Assembly (NCBI GenBank): GCA_965219565.1
Contig: OZ244780.1
Coordinates: 2,418,001 to 2,482,000 of the forward strand
Direction of reading: 5' to 3'
DNA: 64,000 nucleotides
Origin: DAOUJI01 sp965219565
GTDB lineage: Bacteria; Chloroflexota; Dehalococcoidia; Lucifugimonadales; JAGWBF01
The position numbers and the translations under genes were made by a program. Under the pieces are notes generated by a model. That model had not been told where the DNA came from, made no database searches, and saw nothing but the letters and a program-made list of their open reading frames with translations. This document shows, one piece after another, positions 26,926 through 35,542 of this stretch; positions within the stretch are counted from its first letter, which is position 1; each line of letters begins with the position of its first letter.

Positions 26926-27343
26926 TGTCATTCCGAGCGACCTACCTGTTGTTCCGAGCGCCCTACCTGTCATTCCGAGCGCCCTACCTGTCATTCCGAG
27001 TGCCCTTCTGTCATTCCGAACGCCCTTCTGTCATTCCGAACGCAGCGAGGAATCTCAGAACGCCGTTCGGAGTCCCGGTGGAATTCAACCGACACGGTCT
27101 TACCCCACGGCGCTCCGTTTCTAAGGCCTCCGGTTTAAAGAGAAGGACTGTAGATTCCTCACGCCGCCGCGCGGCATTCGGAATGACAGGTGCGGTGGCG
27201 CGGCGTTAGGAACGACAGGTGCGGCAGTGCGGCGCGGCGTTAGGAACGACAGGTGCGGTGGCGCGGCGTTAGGAGCGACAAGTGAGGCAGCGCGACGTTA
27301 GGAACGACAAGTAAGGCAGTGCTGCGCTGCTTTCGGAATGACA
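26926..27343 (+). repeat. MITE-like intergenic element, copy 2, with expanded tandem termini
   Basis: This 418-bp element fills most of the 536-bp gap between the flavin reductase and the ThDP enzyme. Its left side (26926-27055) has six successive TCATTCCGA-type units with a period of about 20-21 bp, ending in GCAGCGAGGAATCT. Its right side starts AGATTCCTCA at 27152 and continues as at least five degenerate GGCGTTAGGAACGACAGGTG units before a final TTTCGGAATGACA at 27331-27343. The two sides are inverted relative to each other. No coding capacity is seen. Confidence 0.75.
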
Positions 27344-27377
27344 TTGGGCGGGGCGAGCGCCTTCCCCACGGACCCGT

Positions 27378-29045
27378 TCAGCTTTCTATGACTACATCGA
27401 CCAGGGAGGGTTGACCCGAGGCCAGGGCATCCTCGACGACCTGCCGCAGAGTCGCAGGGTCTTCGACTCGCCGGGAGTTGACGCCGAACCCTTCGGCTAT
27501 GGAGGCCAGGTTCAGATTCGGGTCGAAGTCCATCCCGATGTACTGGCTTTGGCGTGATTCGTCCTTAATCATGTCCTTCAGGTAGATGTCCATGTTGACC
27601 TTCAGGACCTTGTACGCCCTGTTGTTGCATATCACCCAGACCACGGGCAGTTTGTAACGCACCGCAGTCCACAGGGCTTGGATTGAGTAGAGTGACGCTC
27701 CGTCCCCCACCACCGCCACTACGGGACGGTCAGGCTGGGCCAGCTTGATGCCAACGGCTCCGGGCATGGCCCAACCCAAGGCGCCTCCGGTAATTCCGTG
27801 GAGGCTCCCCACCTCGTCAAAGTCCATCGCTCCGTTGAGCGCCCCCCTTGAAGTGACTGACTCGTCGGCGATAATCGTGTTCTTGGGCAAAGCGCTTGCC
27901 AGCTCGACCATCATTCGCTCGACGCTCATGGGAGACCTGTCCCACCTGTCCTGAGTGCGTTTCTGAAAGGCCTCAAGGGACTTCTGCTTTTCTTGCGCAA
28001 CGTTTAAGACCCTCGAACGAGCCGATTCCTGGGCCGAACCGGGCATCTCAGCCTGGAGGGCGTCGGCAAGGTCAGCCAGACCGGTTCCGGGGTCGCAGAG
28101 CATCCCCACTTCTGTCGGGTACACTTTGCCGATCTCGCGGCCGCTGCTGTCAATGTGGATGACCCGCGTGGCGCTCCCTACGAAAGGCTCAGGGTTGTAC
28201 AGGAATGAGGAGAAGACCGGGGCTCCTACGGCTAGAAGAACGTCGGCCTCGGCAATCCTCCGAGCCGCCGCCGGGTTGTTCAAGTTCAGCGCCCCGAGGA
28301 ACTGGGGATGGCTTGTCGGAAAGTTCACTTCGGCCGTGGAAGAGGCGAACACCTTGGCGCCCGTAAGCTCGGCAACCTGGACTGCTTGGGCCAAGGCGTT
28401 GGACTGGGCCACCCGGTCTCCCACCACCATGATGGGGTTCTCGGCCTGGGACAAAATCTCCACTGCTTTGGACACCGCCGACGGGTCGGGCCTCGTCCTG
28501 TGGTATCCGGGGAATGAGGCTGCTGTGTCCACGTCAGCTTCATCGTCAAGGGAGTCCCAAGGGAAACTTACAAAGACCGGGCCTGTGGGCGGGGCCACCG
28601 CCTCCTTGAAGGCCCGTCGCACCGCGACCGGGACGTCGGCGCCGTGGATAATCTCGTGGCTCCACTTGCTGTATTGCCTCGTCATGCCCACCAAGTCCCC
28701 GGAGAGAACAGGATCTGCGAGGAACATGCGCGTGTCTGAGTTCCCGGCCGTGAGCACAAGAGGAGTTCCTCCCCGGAAGGAGTTGTAGAGCATGCTTATC
28801 GCGTTGGCCAGGCCACCGGCGATATGCACGTTGGCAAAGGCGGGTTTGCCGCTGGCTCTCGCATAGCCGTCAGCTATCCCCACTGCGGAGGCTTCTTGCA
28901 GAGCGGTGATGTATTTCAGTTCAGGAAAGTCCTGCAGCGCGTCCATCAGAGGAGTCTCGCTAGTGCCCGGGTTCCCGAACACGTACTCGACACCTTCGGC
29001 CATAAGCATTTGTGCCAGGGCTCGTTTGCCGGTCATTCTGGGCAT
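27378..29045 (-). CDS. Thiamine-diphosphate-dependent enzyme (benzoylformate decarboxylase/acetolactate synthase-like)
   Basis: A 555-residue three-domain ThDP enzyme. PYR domain: GVEYVFGNPGTSETPL and the catalytic glutamate in ITALQEASAVGIADGYARA near residues 50-68; middle domain around GDRVAQS; PP domain with ITGGALGWAMPGAVGI and the ThDP/Mg motif GDGASLYSIQALWTAV ending ICNNRAYK. It probably decarboxylates an aryl or alkyl 2-keto acid, as benzoylformate decarboxylase does. The start at 29045 follows GGAGGGA at the right distance; a longer frame upstream is rejected. It is divergent from the CinA gene. Confidence 0.88.
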   Translation of the reverse strand: MPRMTGKRALAQMLMAEGVEYVFGNPGTSETPLMDALQDFPELKYITALQEASAVGIADGYARASGKPAFANVHIAGGLANAISMLYNSFRGGTPLVLTAGNSDTRMFLADPVLSGDLVGMTRQYSKWSHEIIHGADVPVAVRRAFKEAVAPPTGPVFVSFPWDSLDDEADVDTAASFPGYHRTRPDPSAVSKAVEILSQAENPIMVVGDRVAQSNALAQAVQVAELTGAKVFASSTAEVNFPTSHPQFLGALNLNNPAAARRIAEADVLLAVGAPVFSSFLYNPEPFVGSATRVIHIDSSGREIGKVYPTEVGMLCDPGTGLADLADALQAEMPGSAQESARSRVLNVAQEKQKSLEAFQKRTQDRWDRSPMSVERMMVELASALPKNTIIADESVTSRGALNGAMDFDEVGSLHGITGGALGWAMPGAVGIKLAQPDRPVVAVVGDGASLYSIQALWTAVRYKLPVVWVICNNRAYKVLKVNMDIYLKDMIKDESRQSQYIGMDFDPNLNLASIAEGFGVNSRRVEDPATLRQVVEDALASGQPSLVDVVIES

Positions 29046-29120
29046 GCTTCCCTCCAACTCAACGCGGTCGCGACTACCTGCTGATCGCTCGGAGAACCGT
29101 AACATTGGGCAGGCATTGAG

Positions 29121-29165
29121 TCAAACCTGCGGGCGCTGTGGAATCACAGACCAGCGCCCATTTGA
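29121..29165. promoter_or_regulatory. Palindrome between divergent genes, possible operator
   Basis: GGGCGCTG (29131-29138) and its reverse complement CAGCGCCC (29152-29159) are flanked by TCAAA/TTTGA arms (29121-29125, 29161-29165). The site sits between the divergently read ThDP enzyme and CinA genes, where a shared repressor site would be expected. It could also be a transcript end hairpin; no T-tract follows on either strand. Confidence 0.35.
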
Positions 29166-29229
29166 CGGAGGTCATTTTACAGCCTATCTTTGGAGCAGCC
29201 GGGGCCAAGTTGGACTAAGGAGGATAGTG

Positions 29230-29715
29230 ATGGATCTGGAATCCATGGCGGCTGCCGTGGCCGCCCTGCTAAAGGAAAAGGGCCACACTGTGTCCGTGTC
29301 TGAGTCGTCGGCGGGGGGCCTAATATCGGCGTCTTTGGTTTCGGTCCCTGGCGCTTCGGCCTACTATCTGGGCGGAGCCGTGGTGTATACACATAAATCT
29401 AGGCAGGGTCTGCTGGGTATAGGAGACGCCGACATGGCTGGCATTCGAGCCTCCAGTGAACCTTACGCTATCCTGAAAGCCCGCACCGTAAGACATCTTA
29501 TGGAGACTACATGGGGCCTCAGCGAGACGGGCGCCTCCGGCCCAACGGGCAACAGGTACGGAGACGCCGCAGGACACGCATGCATCGCTGTATCAGGTCC
29601 TGTGGAGAAGGTCATTACTCTGGAGACCGGAGACGGCGGCCGGGAAGCCAACATGTGGACGTTCACCAAGGCGGCCCTCGACCTGCTGGAGTCCTGCATC
29701 CGAGAATCGGGGTGA
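29230..29715 (+). CDS. CinA C-terminal domain protein (nicotinamide-nucleotide amidohydrolase)
   Basis: A 161-residue protein matching the stand-alone CinA_C/PncC domain, which deamidates NMN in pyridine nucleotide salvage. Signature SESSAGGLISASLVSVPGAS near residues 24-43, YYLGGAVVYTHKSRQGLLGI, a GLSETGASGPTGNRYGD catalytic loop and a GHACIAVSG strand. In the canonical family the loop reads G-x-A-G-P-G-G; here it is GASGPTG. Start ATG follows AAGGAGGA. No N-terminal MoCF domain exists, which is common. Confidence 0.85.
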   Translation: MDLESMAAAVAALLKEKGHTVSVSESSAGGLISASLVSVPGASAYYLGGAVVYTHKSRQGLLGIGDADMAGIRASSEPYAILKARTVRHLMETTWGLSETGASGPTGNRYGDAAGHACIAVSGPVEKVITLETGDGGREANMWTFTKAALDLLESCIRESG

Positions 29716-29987
29716 CCCACATAAAGGTCTCCCTAACCTCTTCTAACGCCCGTTACAAAGTGGACTTTGACTATTGGCTGCACGGCGCTTGCCAGAATGG
29801 GGTGGTTGTGTGTTAATATGTCCTTGGTGGTAATGTCCTGTGTCTCGTACGGTCACTCCTTTCACCTATCCGCAGATTACTCCGGACTGTTCCTGAGCGG
29901 GCTCGTGGGTCTATACAAGACGCGTCACGTGTTTTCGACCTTGGTGACCAGAACCTTTGCCAACTATTCGATGGAAGGAGGTCACCG

Positions 29988-30326
29988 ATGAATTACGTGG
30001 ACAAGACCCTTGCTTGCGTGGAATGTGGCCAGAGCTTCATATTCAGCGCCGACGATCAGCAGTACCATGCTGAAAAAGGCTATGAGAATGAGCCCAAGCG
30101 ATGCCATTCGTGCCGTCAACAGCGACGCGACCGCAGAGGCACAGACGGCTTTGGCGGAGGCGGCTACGGTTTCGACCGCGGCCCGCGTGAGATGTTCCCC
30201 GTCGTCTGCGCCGAGTGCGGAGTAGACACTACAGTCCCGTTTCGTCCTCGGGGCGACCGTCCGGTCTACTGCAGCGATTGCTTCAGTCGCCAGGGCGGAA
30301 GGACGACCGGATCTGGACGCTTCTAG
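29988..30326 (+). CDS. Zinc-ribbon (CxxC-x17-CxxC) domain protein
   Basis: A 112-residue protein with two zinc-ribbon units. The first is CVECGQ ... CHSCRQ (residues 10 and 39) and the second CAECGV ... CSDCFS (residues 74 and 96). A Gly/Arg-rich linker lies between them. The first ribbon fits the small CxxC-x17-CxxC family often found alone or with RNA-related domains. It may bind RNA or DNA. Strong GGAGGT site before the ATG; followed by a perfect terminator. The 272 bp upstream (29716-29987) hold nothing recognisable. Confidence 0.82.
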   Translation: MNYVDKTLACVECGQSFIFSADDQQYHAEKGYENEPKRCHSCRQQRRDRRGTDGFGGGGYGFDRGPREMFPVVCAECGVDTTVPFRPRGDRPVYCSDCFSRQGGRTTGSGRF

Positions 30327-30350
30327 GCTGTAAAATAGCGCCAGAACATA

Positions 30351-30382
30351 GGGAGAGGCGGGTTTCACCGCCTCTCCCTTTT
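30351..30382 (+). terminator. Rho-independent terminator
   Basis: Perfect 11-bp stem GGGAGAGGCGG (30351-30361) with CCGCCTCTCCC (30368-30378), six-base loop, then TTTT. It ends the zinc-ribbon gene transcript. Confidence 0.88.
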
Positions 30383-30460
30383 GATATGCTTAACGTAGGG
30401 CCTGTGAATCTATGCCGCGGGAACGACCCAACCAGACAATACGTGGGAGCGAGGAAGAAG

Positions 30461-31150
30461 ATGCGTACCAACATTGAATTCACTCCGAGTTACTCCATGC
30501 TCACTGTTGAGCTTTCCCCGGGTGAATCCATCAAAGCGGAACCCGGAGCGATGGTGGCCCAGCAGGACGTTGACATGTCAACAGGCATGAGAGGGGGAAT
30601 GTTTGGAGGGTTCAAGAGGATGCTTGGAGGAGAGTCCTTCTTTCTCAACACCTTCACCGCCCAACAAGGCCCCGGCTGGGTCAGCCTTGCTCCGCCTTCC
30701 CCCGGCGACATCCACTCCCACGAGCTTCAGCCCGGCAGAAACCTGTTCATCCAGTCATCCTCCTTCCTGGCCTGCACCGAGAACATAGAGACCGACGTAA
30801 AGTTCCAGGGCGTCAAGGGCTTCTTCAGCGGAGAAAGCGCATTCTTTATCCGCACATATTCAGACAGGTCAGGGGAAACCGTCTTCTTCAACTCCTACGG
30901 CGCCATTAAGCAAGTCCCCGTCGAGGCAGGACATGAACTGGTCGTCGACACCGGACACGTGGTCGCATTTTCCGACGACGTGGAATACTCCATAGGCAAA
31001 GTCGGCGGCATAGGTTCCCTTATCGCGGGCGGTGAAGGTCTTGTACTGAAGTTCAGGGGGAACGGCCACGTTTGGGTACAGAGCAGAAACCTGGCCTCCC
31101 TTGCCGACAAGCTCATCCCGTTCCTCCCAACACGGAAAGGCGGAAACTAG
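30461..31150 (+). CDS. AIM24/TIGR00266 family protein
   Basis: A 229-residue AIM24-like (DUF124) double beta-helix protein. The N-terminal PSYSMLTVELSPGESIKAEPGAMVAQ, the GESFFLNTFTA segment and the GIGSLIAGGEGLVLKFRGNGHVWVQSRN C-terminus (in part: GGEGLVLKFRGNGHVWVQS) are characteristic. Bacterial members are of unknown function; the yeast homologue is mitochondrial. The start at 30461 follows GAGG and leaves out a long in-frame extension into the preceding gene. Confidence 0.88.
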   Translation: MRTNIEFTPSYSMLTVELSPGESIKAEPGAMVAQQDVDMSTGMRGGMFGGFKRMLGGESFFLNTFTAQQGPGWVSLAPPSPGDIHSHELQPGRNLFIQSSSFLACTENIETDVKFQGVKGFFSGESAFFIRTYSDRSGETVFFNSYGAIKQVPVEAGHELVVDTGHVVAFSDDVEYSIGKVGGIGSLIAGGEGLVLKFRGNGHVWVQSRNLASLADKLIPFLPTRKGGN

Positions 31151-31189
31151 AGCCTCCGACGATGCACAGCTTCGTCGACAGGGAATCCT

Positions 31190-31570
31190 ATGGCATACGA
31201 TGAGAGTCTGGCGGAACGGGTCAGGGCCGTCCTGCAAGACAAGGTCAGCCCGCCAACTGAAACAGTCGAAAAGAAAATGTTCGGCGGACTCTGTTTCATG
31301 GTGGGCGGGCACATGTGCTGCGGTATCACCGACGGAGACCTGCTGGTAAGGGTAGGGCCCGACCAGCATGAGTCGGCCCTTTCCCAGCCCCATGCAAGGC
31401 CAATGGACTTCACGGGCAGGCCCATGAAAGGTATAGTCTACGTGGGCAGCGACGGCCTCGCCCCCGACGAACAGTTGGAACAGTGGCTGGACATGGGACT
31501 GGAGTTCGTACAAGGCCTGCCGCCCAAGCTAGCGAGAGCGAAAAAACCGAACCGGAGGAAAAACCTATGA
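31190..31570 (+). CDS. TfoX/Sxy N-terminal domain protein
   Basis: A 126-residue TfoX N-terminal domain. Typical features are VEKKMFGGLCFMVGGHMCCGI near residues 26-46 (in part: KKMFGGLCFMVGGHM), LLVRVGPDQ, and a RPMDFTGRPMKGIVYV strand. In gamma-proteobacteria TfoX controls competence; stand-alone N-domains in other phyla have no proven role. The stop overlaps the next start by four bases (ATGA), so it is coupled to the LLM oxidoreductase. Confidence 0.85.
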   Translation: MAYDESLAERVRAVLQDKVSPPTETVEKKMFGGLCFMVGGHMCCGITDGDLLVRVGPDQHESALSQPHARPMDFTGRPMKGIVYVGSDGLAPDEQLEQWLDMGLEFVQGLPPKLARAKKPNRRKNL

Positions 31571-32448
31571 AGATTGGGTTCCAGCTGAACTCATACACTT
31601 GGCCGGGAGGAGCAGCCAGAATTGGTGAGCACCTAGCCAACATGTCCCGCACCGCGGACGACGCCGGATTCGACAGCATGTGGGTGTTCGACCACTTCTT
31701 CCAGATTCCAAGAAACGGCGTCCCCGACGAAGACGTTCTCGAAGCCTATAACGTGCTGGGTTTCCTGGCTGGCCACACCAAGAAGATGCGCCTAGGAACC
31801 ATGGCCACCGGCAACACCTACAGGCACCCTGGCATGTTGATCAAGACCCTCACGGGACTGGACGTCGTATCCGGGGGCAGGGCCATCGTATGCATCGGCG
31901 CCGGCTGGTACGAACTGGAGGCCAAGAGCCTGGGGCTTCCCTTCCCTCCCCTCAGTGACCGTTTCGAGATGCTGGAGGAGACACTGCAGCTGATGAAGCA
32001 GATGTGGTCCGGCGACAGGTCTCCCTTCCAGGGCAAGCATTACCAGCTGGACGAACCCATCTGTGAACCCCAACCCCTGTCAGACCCGCACCCGCCCATC
32101 TGGGTCGGCGGCGGCGGGCTGAAGAAGACCCTCAGGCTAGCGGCCACCTACGGTGACGCCAGCAACCTCGTGGCGCATCATGGCCTGGAAGACATGGCCA
32201 TGCGGCTGGAAGCCCTGAAGAGGCACTGCGACAACATCGGGCGTCCTTACGAAGACATAGAGAAGACCTGCATCGGCACCCTGCACATTGGTCCCAACGG
32301 CATGACCGTCAAAGAGGGCATAGAATTCTGCCGCAACATCGCCAACCTGGGAATAACCAACGGCGTATTCAACATGCCCAACGACCATGAGCTTCGGCCC
32401 GTAGACATCATAGGCAAGGAAATCATCCCGGAGGTGGCAGGCTTCTAA
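31567..32448 (+). CDS. LLM class F420-dependent oxidoreductase (TIGR03560-like)
   Basis: A 293-residue luciferase-like TIM-barrel oxidoreductase, second of its fold here. Evidence: GFQLNSYTWPGG, ADDAGFDSMWVFDHFFQ near residue 35, MRLGTMATGNTYRHPGMLIK, VSGGRAIVCIGAGWYELEAKS, and PPIWVGGGGLKKTLRLAA. It resembles the F420-dependent TIGR03560 group. The substrate is unknown. It is translationally coupled to the TfoX-domain gene and followed at two bases by a small reading frame. Confidence 0.88.
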   Translation: MKIGFQLNSYTWPGGAARIGEHLANMSRTADDAGFDSMWVFDHFFQIPRNGVPDEDVLEAYNVLGFLAGHTKKMRLGTMATGNTYRHPGMLIKTLTGLDVVSGGRAIVCIGAGWYELEAKSLGLPFPPLSDRFEMLEETLQLMKQMWSGDRSPFQGKHYQLDEPICEPQPLSDPHPPIWVGGGGLKKTLRLAATYGDASNLVAHHGLEDMAMRLEALKRHCDNIGRPYEDIEKTCIGTLHIGPNGMTVKEGIEFCRNIANLGITNGVFNMPNDHELRPVDIIGKEIIPEVAGF

Positions 32449-32450
32449 CG

Positions 32451-32612
32451 ATGGTGGACGGGCATTGCACACCGCATGACGCGTCGGACGAGGATGCGGC
32501 ACTGTCCGAGAGGCTTGGAACGGCTCTCTACGAATTGTTCAAGCCTCTTGGCGGCATAGAGCTTGAGCTTCCTCCAAGAGAACCGATGCGCCAGCTTCCG
32601 AGGTTCAACTGA
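32451..32612 (+). CDS. Small hypothetical protein, 53 aa
   Basis: Starts two bases after the LLM stop and stays open for 53 codons. The product is acidic at the N-terminus (DASDEDAALSERLG) with a predicted helix and a Pro-rich C-terminus (ELELPPREPMRQLP). Codon composition is like the neighbours. The only ribosome-binding sequence is a GGAGG inside the end of the LLM gene, so translation would depend on coupling. No family recognised. Confidence 0.45.
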   Translation: MVDGHCTPHDASDEDAALSERLGTALYELFKPLGGIELELPPREPMRQLPRFN

Positions 32613-32682
32613 ATCCTATTGATGTTCTTTGCCGCCTGTGACTGCTAATCCAAATATTCACCCAGCACTGAGCGCCGCCGAT

Positions 32683-33492
32683 TCATCCGCCGAATTTCCA
32701 GAGAGATGCGGCGGTCTTTCCGAAGACCCACTCTTTGTCTTCTTCGCTGGCGAACTGCACGTGTTCCAGAGGAAGCCTCAGGGCGTTCCTGTATCCCTCA
32801 CGGTAAGCCGACGGGGGGAAGTCGCTCCCCCACATAAGCCGGTTTGCTCCAAAGGCTTCTAACGCCATTTCGATGAGGGACGGCGTTTCCGGGAACGGGT
32901 TGGGCTGGACCAGCGGGATGGGTCTGGGACAAAACTCTCCGAAGCCCGGGATCTTCATGTATGTGTTCGGGTATTGGGCCAGACCCAAGACCTGGCGGTA
33001 GGTGTCGTAGGGAATCTCTTTGTCAGCTCGTCCAGGCCCGAAGTAGGCGCCCACCCCTCCCAAATGCTCCAAGACCAGCTTGAGTCCCGGCATGTCCCTG
33101 ACAATGCTTTCGAACTCTGGGGCCGCGAAGTCCTCCAGTGTTCCTATCAGGGATACCGGCAGACCCAGCTCCTCGGCCTTCTTCCAGATGGCTAGAGGGT
33201 CGTCACCGGGAGAACGGGTAGGTGGAGTAAGCCGTACGCCCTCAGCGCCCTGGTTCACCCATTCCTCCAGGCTGTCCGTCGCGTCGGGGCTGGCTGTGTC
33301 GACGAGAGCGACCACGGAGAATCGGCCAGGATAACGGCTCAGGCATTCGATGATGTAGGAGTTGTCGAAGGCTCCCATGAACTGGACCAGCAAGGCCTTG
33401 TCAACTTCGTTGGCGTCCATCTGGTGCAAAAGCAGTTCGACAGGCTCCATCCAGTAGGGCGAAGCATGGGTGTGGGTGTCGATGATAAGCAC
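32683..33492 (-). CDS. Amidohydrolase-2 family metal-dependent hydrolase
   Basis: A 269-residue TIM-barrel hydrolase of the amidohydrolase-2/ACMSD-like group. The first metal motif is IIDTHTHASPYW at residues 3-14; LKLVLEHLGG holds a histidine ligand near residue 140; LMWGSDFPPS near residue 222 holds the catalytic Asp. Typical reactions are hydrolysis of lactones or decarboxylation of aromatic acids. The start is GTG after GGAGA. Convergent with the LLM operon. Confidence 0.87.
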   Translation of the reverse strand: MLIIDTHTHASPYWMEPVELLLHQMDANEVDKALLVQFMGAFDNSYIIECLSRYPGRFSVVALVDTASPDATDSLEEWVNQGAEGVRLTPPTRSPGDDPLAIWKKAEELGLPVSLIGTLEDFAAPEFESIVRDMPGLKLVLEHLGGVGAYFGPGRADKEIPYDTYRQVLGLAQYPNTYMKIPGFGEFCPRPIPLVQPNPFPETPSLIEMALEAFGANRLMWGSDFPPSAYREGYRNALRLPLEHVQFASEEDKEWVFGKTAASLWKFGG

Positions 33493-33682
33493 GCAAGTCT
33501 CCTTTCGTGCGCCCCGTTTCCGAGGCCGCCCGAATTGATGCCGTATTCTAACGCGCGCCTCAATCAGGGCGCCAGCCTGTCTGTTTGGAGCGCCAGAGCG
33601 ATACGTCCCACTTGCCGATGCCTATAAGGGGCTAGTATCATCCTTTCGTCCATTCCCAGAGCCAAGACATGGAGGTTTTCTT

Positions 33683-35227
33683 ATGAAGTACGACGTGATA
33701 ATCGTCGGCGCGGGTTCCGCCGGAAACACGATGGCAGCCAGACTGTCGGAAGACCAGGACAGGTCCGTGCTGCTTCTGGAAGCGGGCCCCGACTTCCCCA
33801 ACTTCGAGCATCTGCCCGACGACCTAAAGCTGGGGAACAACGTATTCCTCTCCGCTTACGGCCCCCACACCTGGGGCTACACGGCCAAAATGACGCCTGA
33901 GCTCCAGGACTTCCCCATTCCCAGGGGCAAGGCCACCGGAGGCTCCAGCGCCGTTAACGGCCAGGTGCTGTACCGTGGAATCCCGGACGACTACAACCGC
34001 TGGGCGTCATGGGGCAACGACGAGTGGGAATACACAAAGGTGCTGCCCTACTTCAGGAAGATGGAGAACGACCACGACTTTCGGGGAGACTTCCACGGCA
34101 CCGAAGGCCCCATACCCGTAAAGCGGTCCACTAAGGACCAGTGGCTGCCCCACTCTGCGGCATTCCACGAGGCGTGTCTGGCCGAGGGTTTCCGAGACGA
34201 CCCCGACCAGAACCATCCCGAATCCACAGGAGTCTCGCCCAGGGCGCGGAACACCATCGACGGCGTCCGCATCAGCACCGCACTGGCATACCTGGACCCT
34301 GCCCGTCACAGGCTGAACCTCACCGTCAAGGCCGACGTGCTGGCCCGGCGAGTCCTTTTCGAGGGCAAGCGGGCCGTGGGGATGGAGGTGGAAAGCGGCG
34401 GCGAGACATTTAACGTCTACGGTGACCAGGTGATTCTATCCAGCGGCGCCATAGGGTCTCCCCAAATACTCCTGCTCTCCGGCGTTGGCCCCGCGTCGCA
34501 CCTGGCGGAAGTCGGAGTGCCCCTGGTCCATGACCTGCCCGGCGTGGGGCAAAACCTGCGCGACCATCCATCGGCCTCCGTCCTCTACAAAGCAATAGGC
34601 GATCGCCCCGATGTCCAAGCGCCTCTGATACAGGTGGGGTTGCGGTACACCGTTGAAGGCTCGTACCTCGAAAACGACATGCAGGTCACCCCGATCCTGA
34701 TGACGAGCGAGCACCGGCCAGCCCAGGTGCCTATAAGCGACGAGGAAAACTACTTCGGACTCAACGCCAGTCTTCAACTGGCCCTAGGCATGGGCGAACT
34801 CAAGTTGACGTCCACCGACCCCCGGGTCCAGCCCTTCCTCGACTATAACTACCTGACCGACCCCTTCGACCGGGAGCGTATGAGGAAGGCCGTCAGGCTC
34901 TGCGCCAAGCTGGGAGACAGCGGCCCCTTCCAGGAGATGGTCATCGAGCGAGTGACACCCACGGACGACGAGTTGGCTTCCGACGAGGCTCTGGACGCCT
35001 GGCTCATGAAGAACACAGGCACGTCCCACCACATCTCATGCACGTGCAAGATCGGTCCCTCGTCGGACCCGATGGCCGTGGTGGACCAGTACGGCAAGGT
35101 GCATGGCATGGAGGCGCTAAGGGTTGCCGATGCGTCGGTGATGCCCGACTGCATCCGCGCCAACACCAACGCCACCACCATAATGATTGCGGAGAAGATC
35201 GCTGACTGGGTAAGGGAGGGCAAGTAG
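33683..35227 (+). CDS. GMC family FAD-dependent oxidoreductase (choline dehydrogenase-like)
   Basis: A 514-residue glucose-methanol-choline oxidoreductase. FAD motif DVIIVGAGSAGNTMAARLSED near residues 4-24 (in part: VIIVGAGSAGNTMAARL), GGSSAVNGQVLYRG, the SSGAIGSPQILLLSG signature 2, and the C-terminal MALRVADASVMP with an HHISCTCKIG stretch holding the catalytic His pair region. It oxidises an alcohol to an aldehyde. Good GGAGG site eight bases before the ATG. The physiological alcohol is unknown. Confidence 0.92.
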   Translation: MKYDVIIVGAGSAGNTMAARLSEDQDRSVLLLEAGPDFPNFEHLPDDLKLGNNVFLSAYGPHTWGYTAKMTPELQDFPIPRGKATGGSSAVNGQVLYRGIPDDYNRWASWGNDEWEYTKVLPYFRKMENDHDFRGDFHGTEGPIPVKRSTKDQWLPHSAAFHEACLAEGFRDDPDQNHPESTGVSPRARNTIDGVRISTALAYLDPARHRLNLTVKADVLARRVLFEGKRAVGMEVESGGETFNVYGDQVILSSGAIGSPQILLLSGVGPASHLAEVGVPLVHDLPGVGQNLRDHPSASVLYKAIGDRPDVQAPLIQVGLRYTVEGSYLENDMQVTPILMTSEHRPAQVPISDEENYFGLNASLQLALGMGELKLTSTDPRVQPFLDYNYLTDPFDRERMRKAVRLCAKLGDSGPFQEMVIERVTPTDDELASDEALDAWLMKNTGTSHHISCTCKIGPSSDPMAVVDQYGKVHGMEALRVADASVMPDCIRANTNATTIMIAEKIADWVREGK

Positions 35228-35343
35228 GGCTGCCATAGGCAATTGCGACGCCCATCGATTTGCAGCGCGAACCTGGGAACCGAGCACCGGACCTTAAGCG
35301 CCTATGGCCAGAAGGCTCAAACTGTCAATCCGGTCCGCAAAAC

Positions 35344-35494
35344 TGTCATTCCGAACGCAGTGAGGAATCTACCGATGTTATTGGCAGTCCTGACCCAGTT
35401 TAAGCAACACGGCTTCGGATGACAGGCCCAATGCTCATCAACGACCTAGTCAGTTGACGTCGATTCTAGATTCCTCGCTCCGCTCGGAATGACA
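35344..35494 (+). repeat. MITE-like intergenic element, copy 3
   Basis: About 150 bp. The left terminus GTCATTCCGAACGCAGTGAG and the right terminus AGATTCCTCGCTCCGCTCGG are mutual reverse complements with few mismatches. It lies in the 315-bp gap between the GMC gene and the interrupted membrane-protein gene; nothing else is visible in that gap. Confidence 0.75.
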
Positions 35495-35542
35495 CCCCTA
35501 GGTGTGGGAATAATGGCGGAGGTAAAAGCCAGGTCGGTTTGC

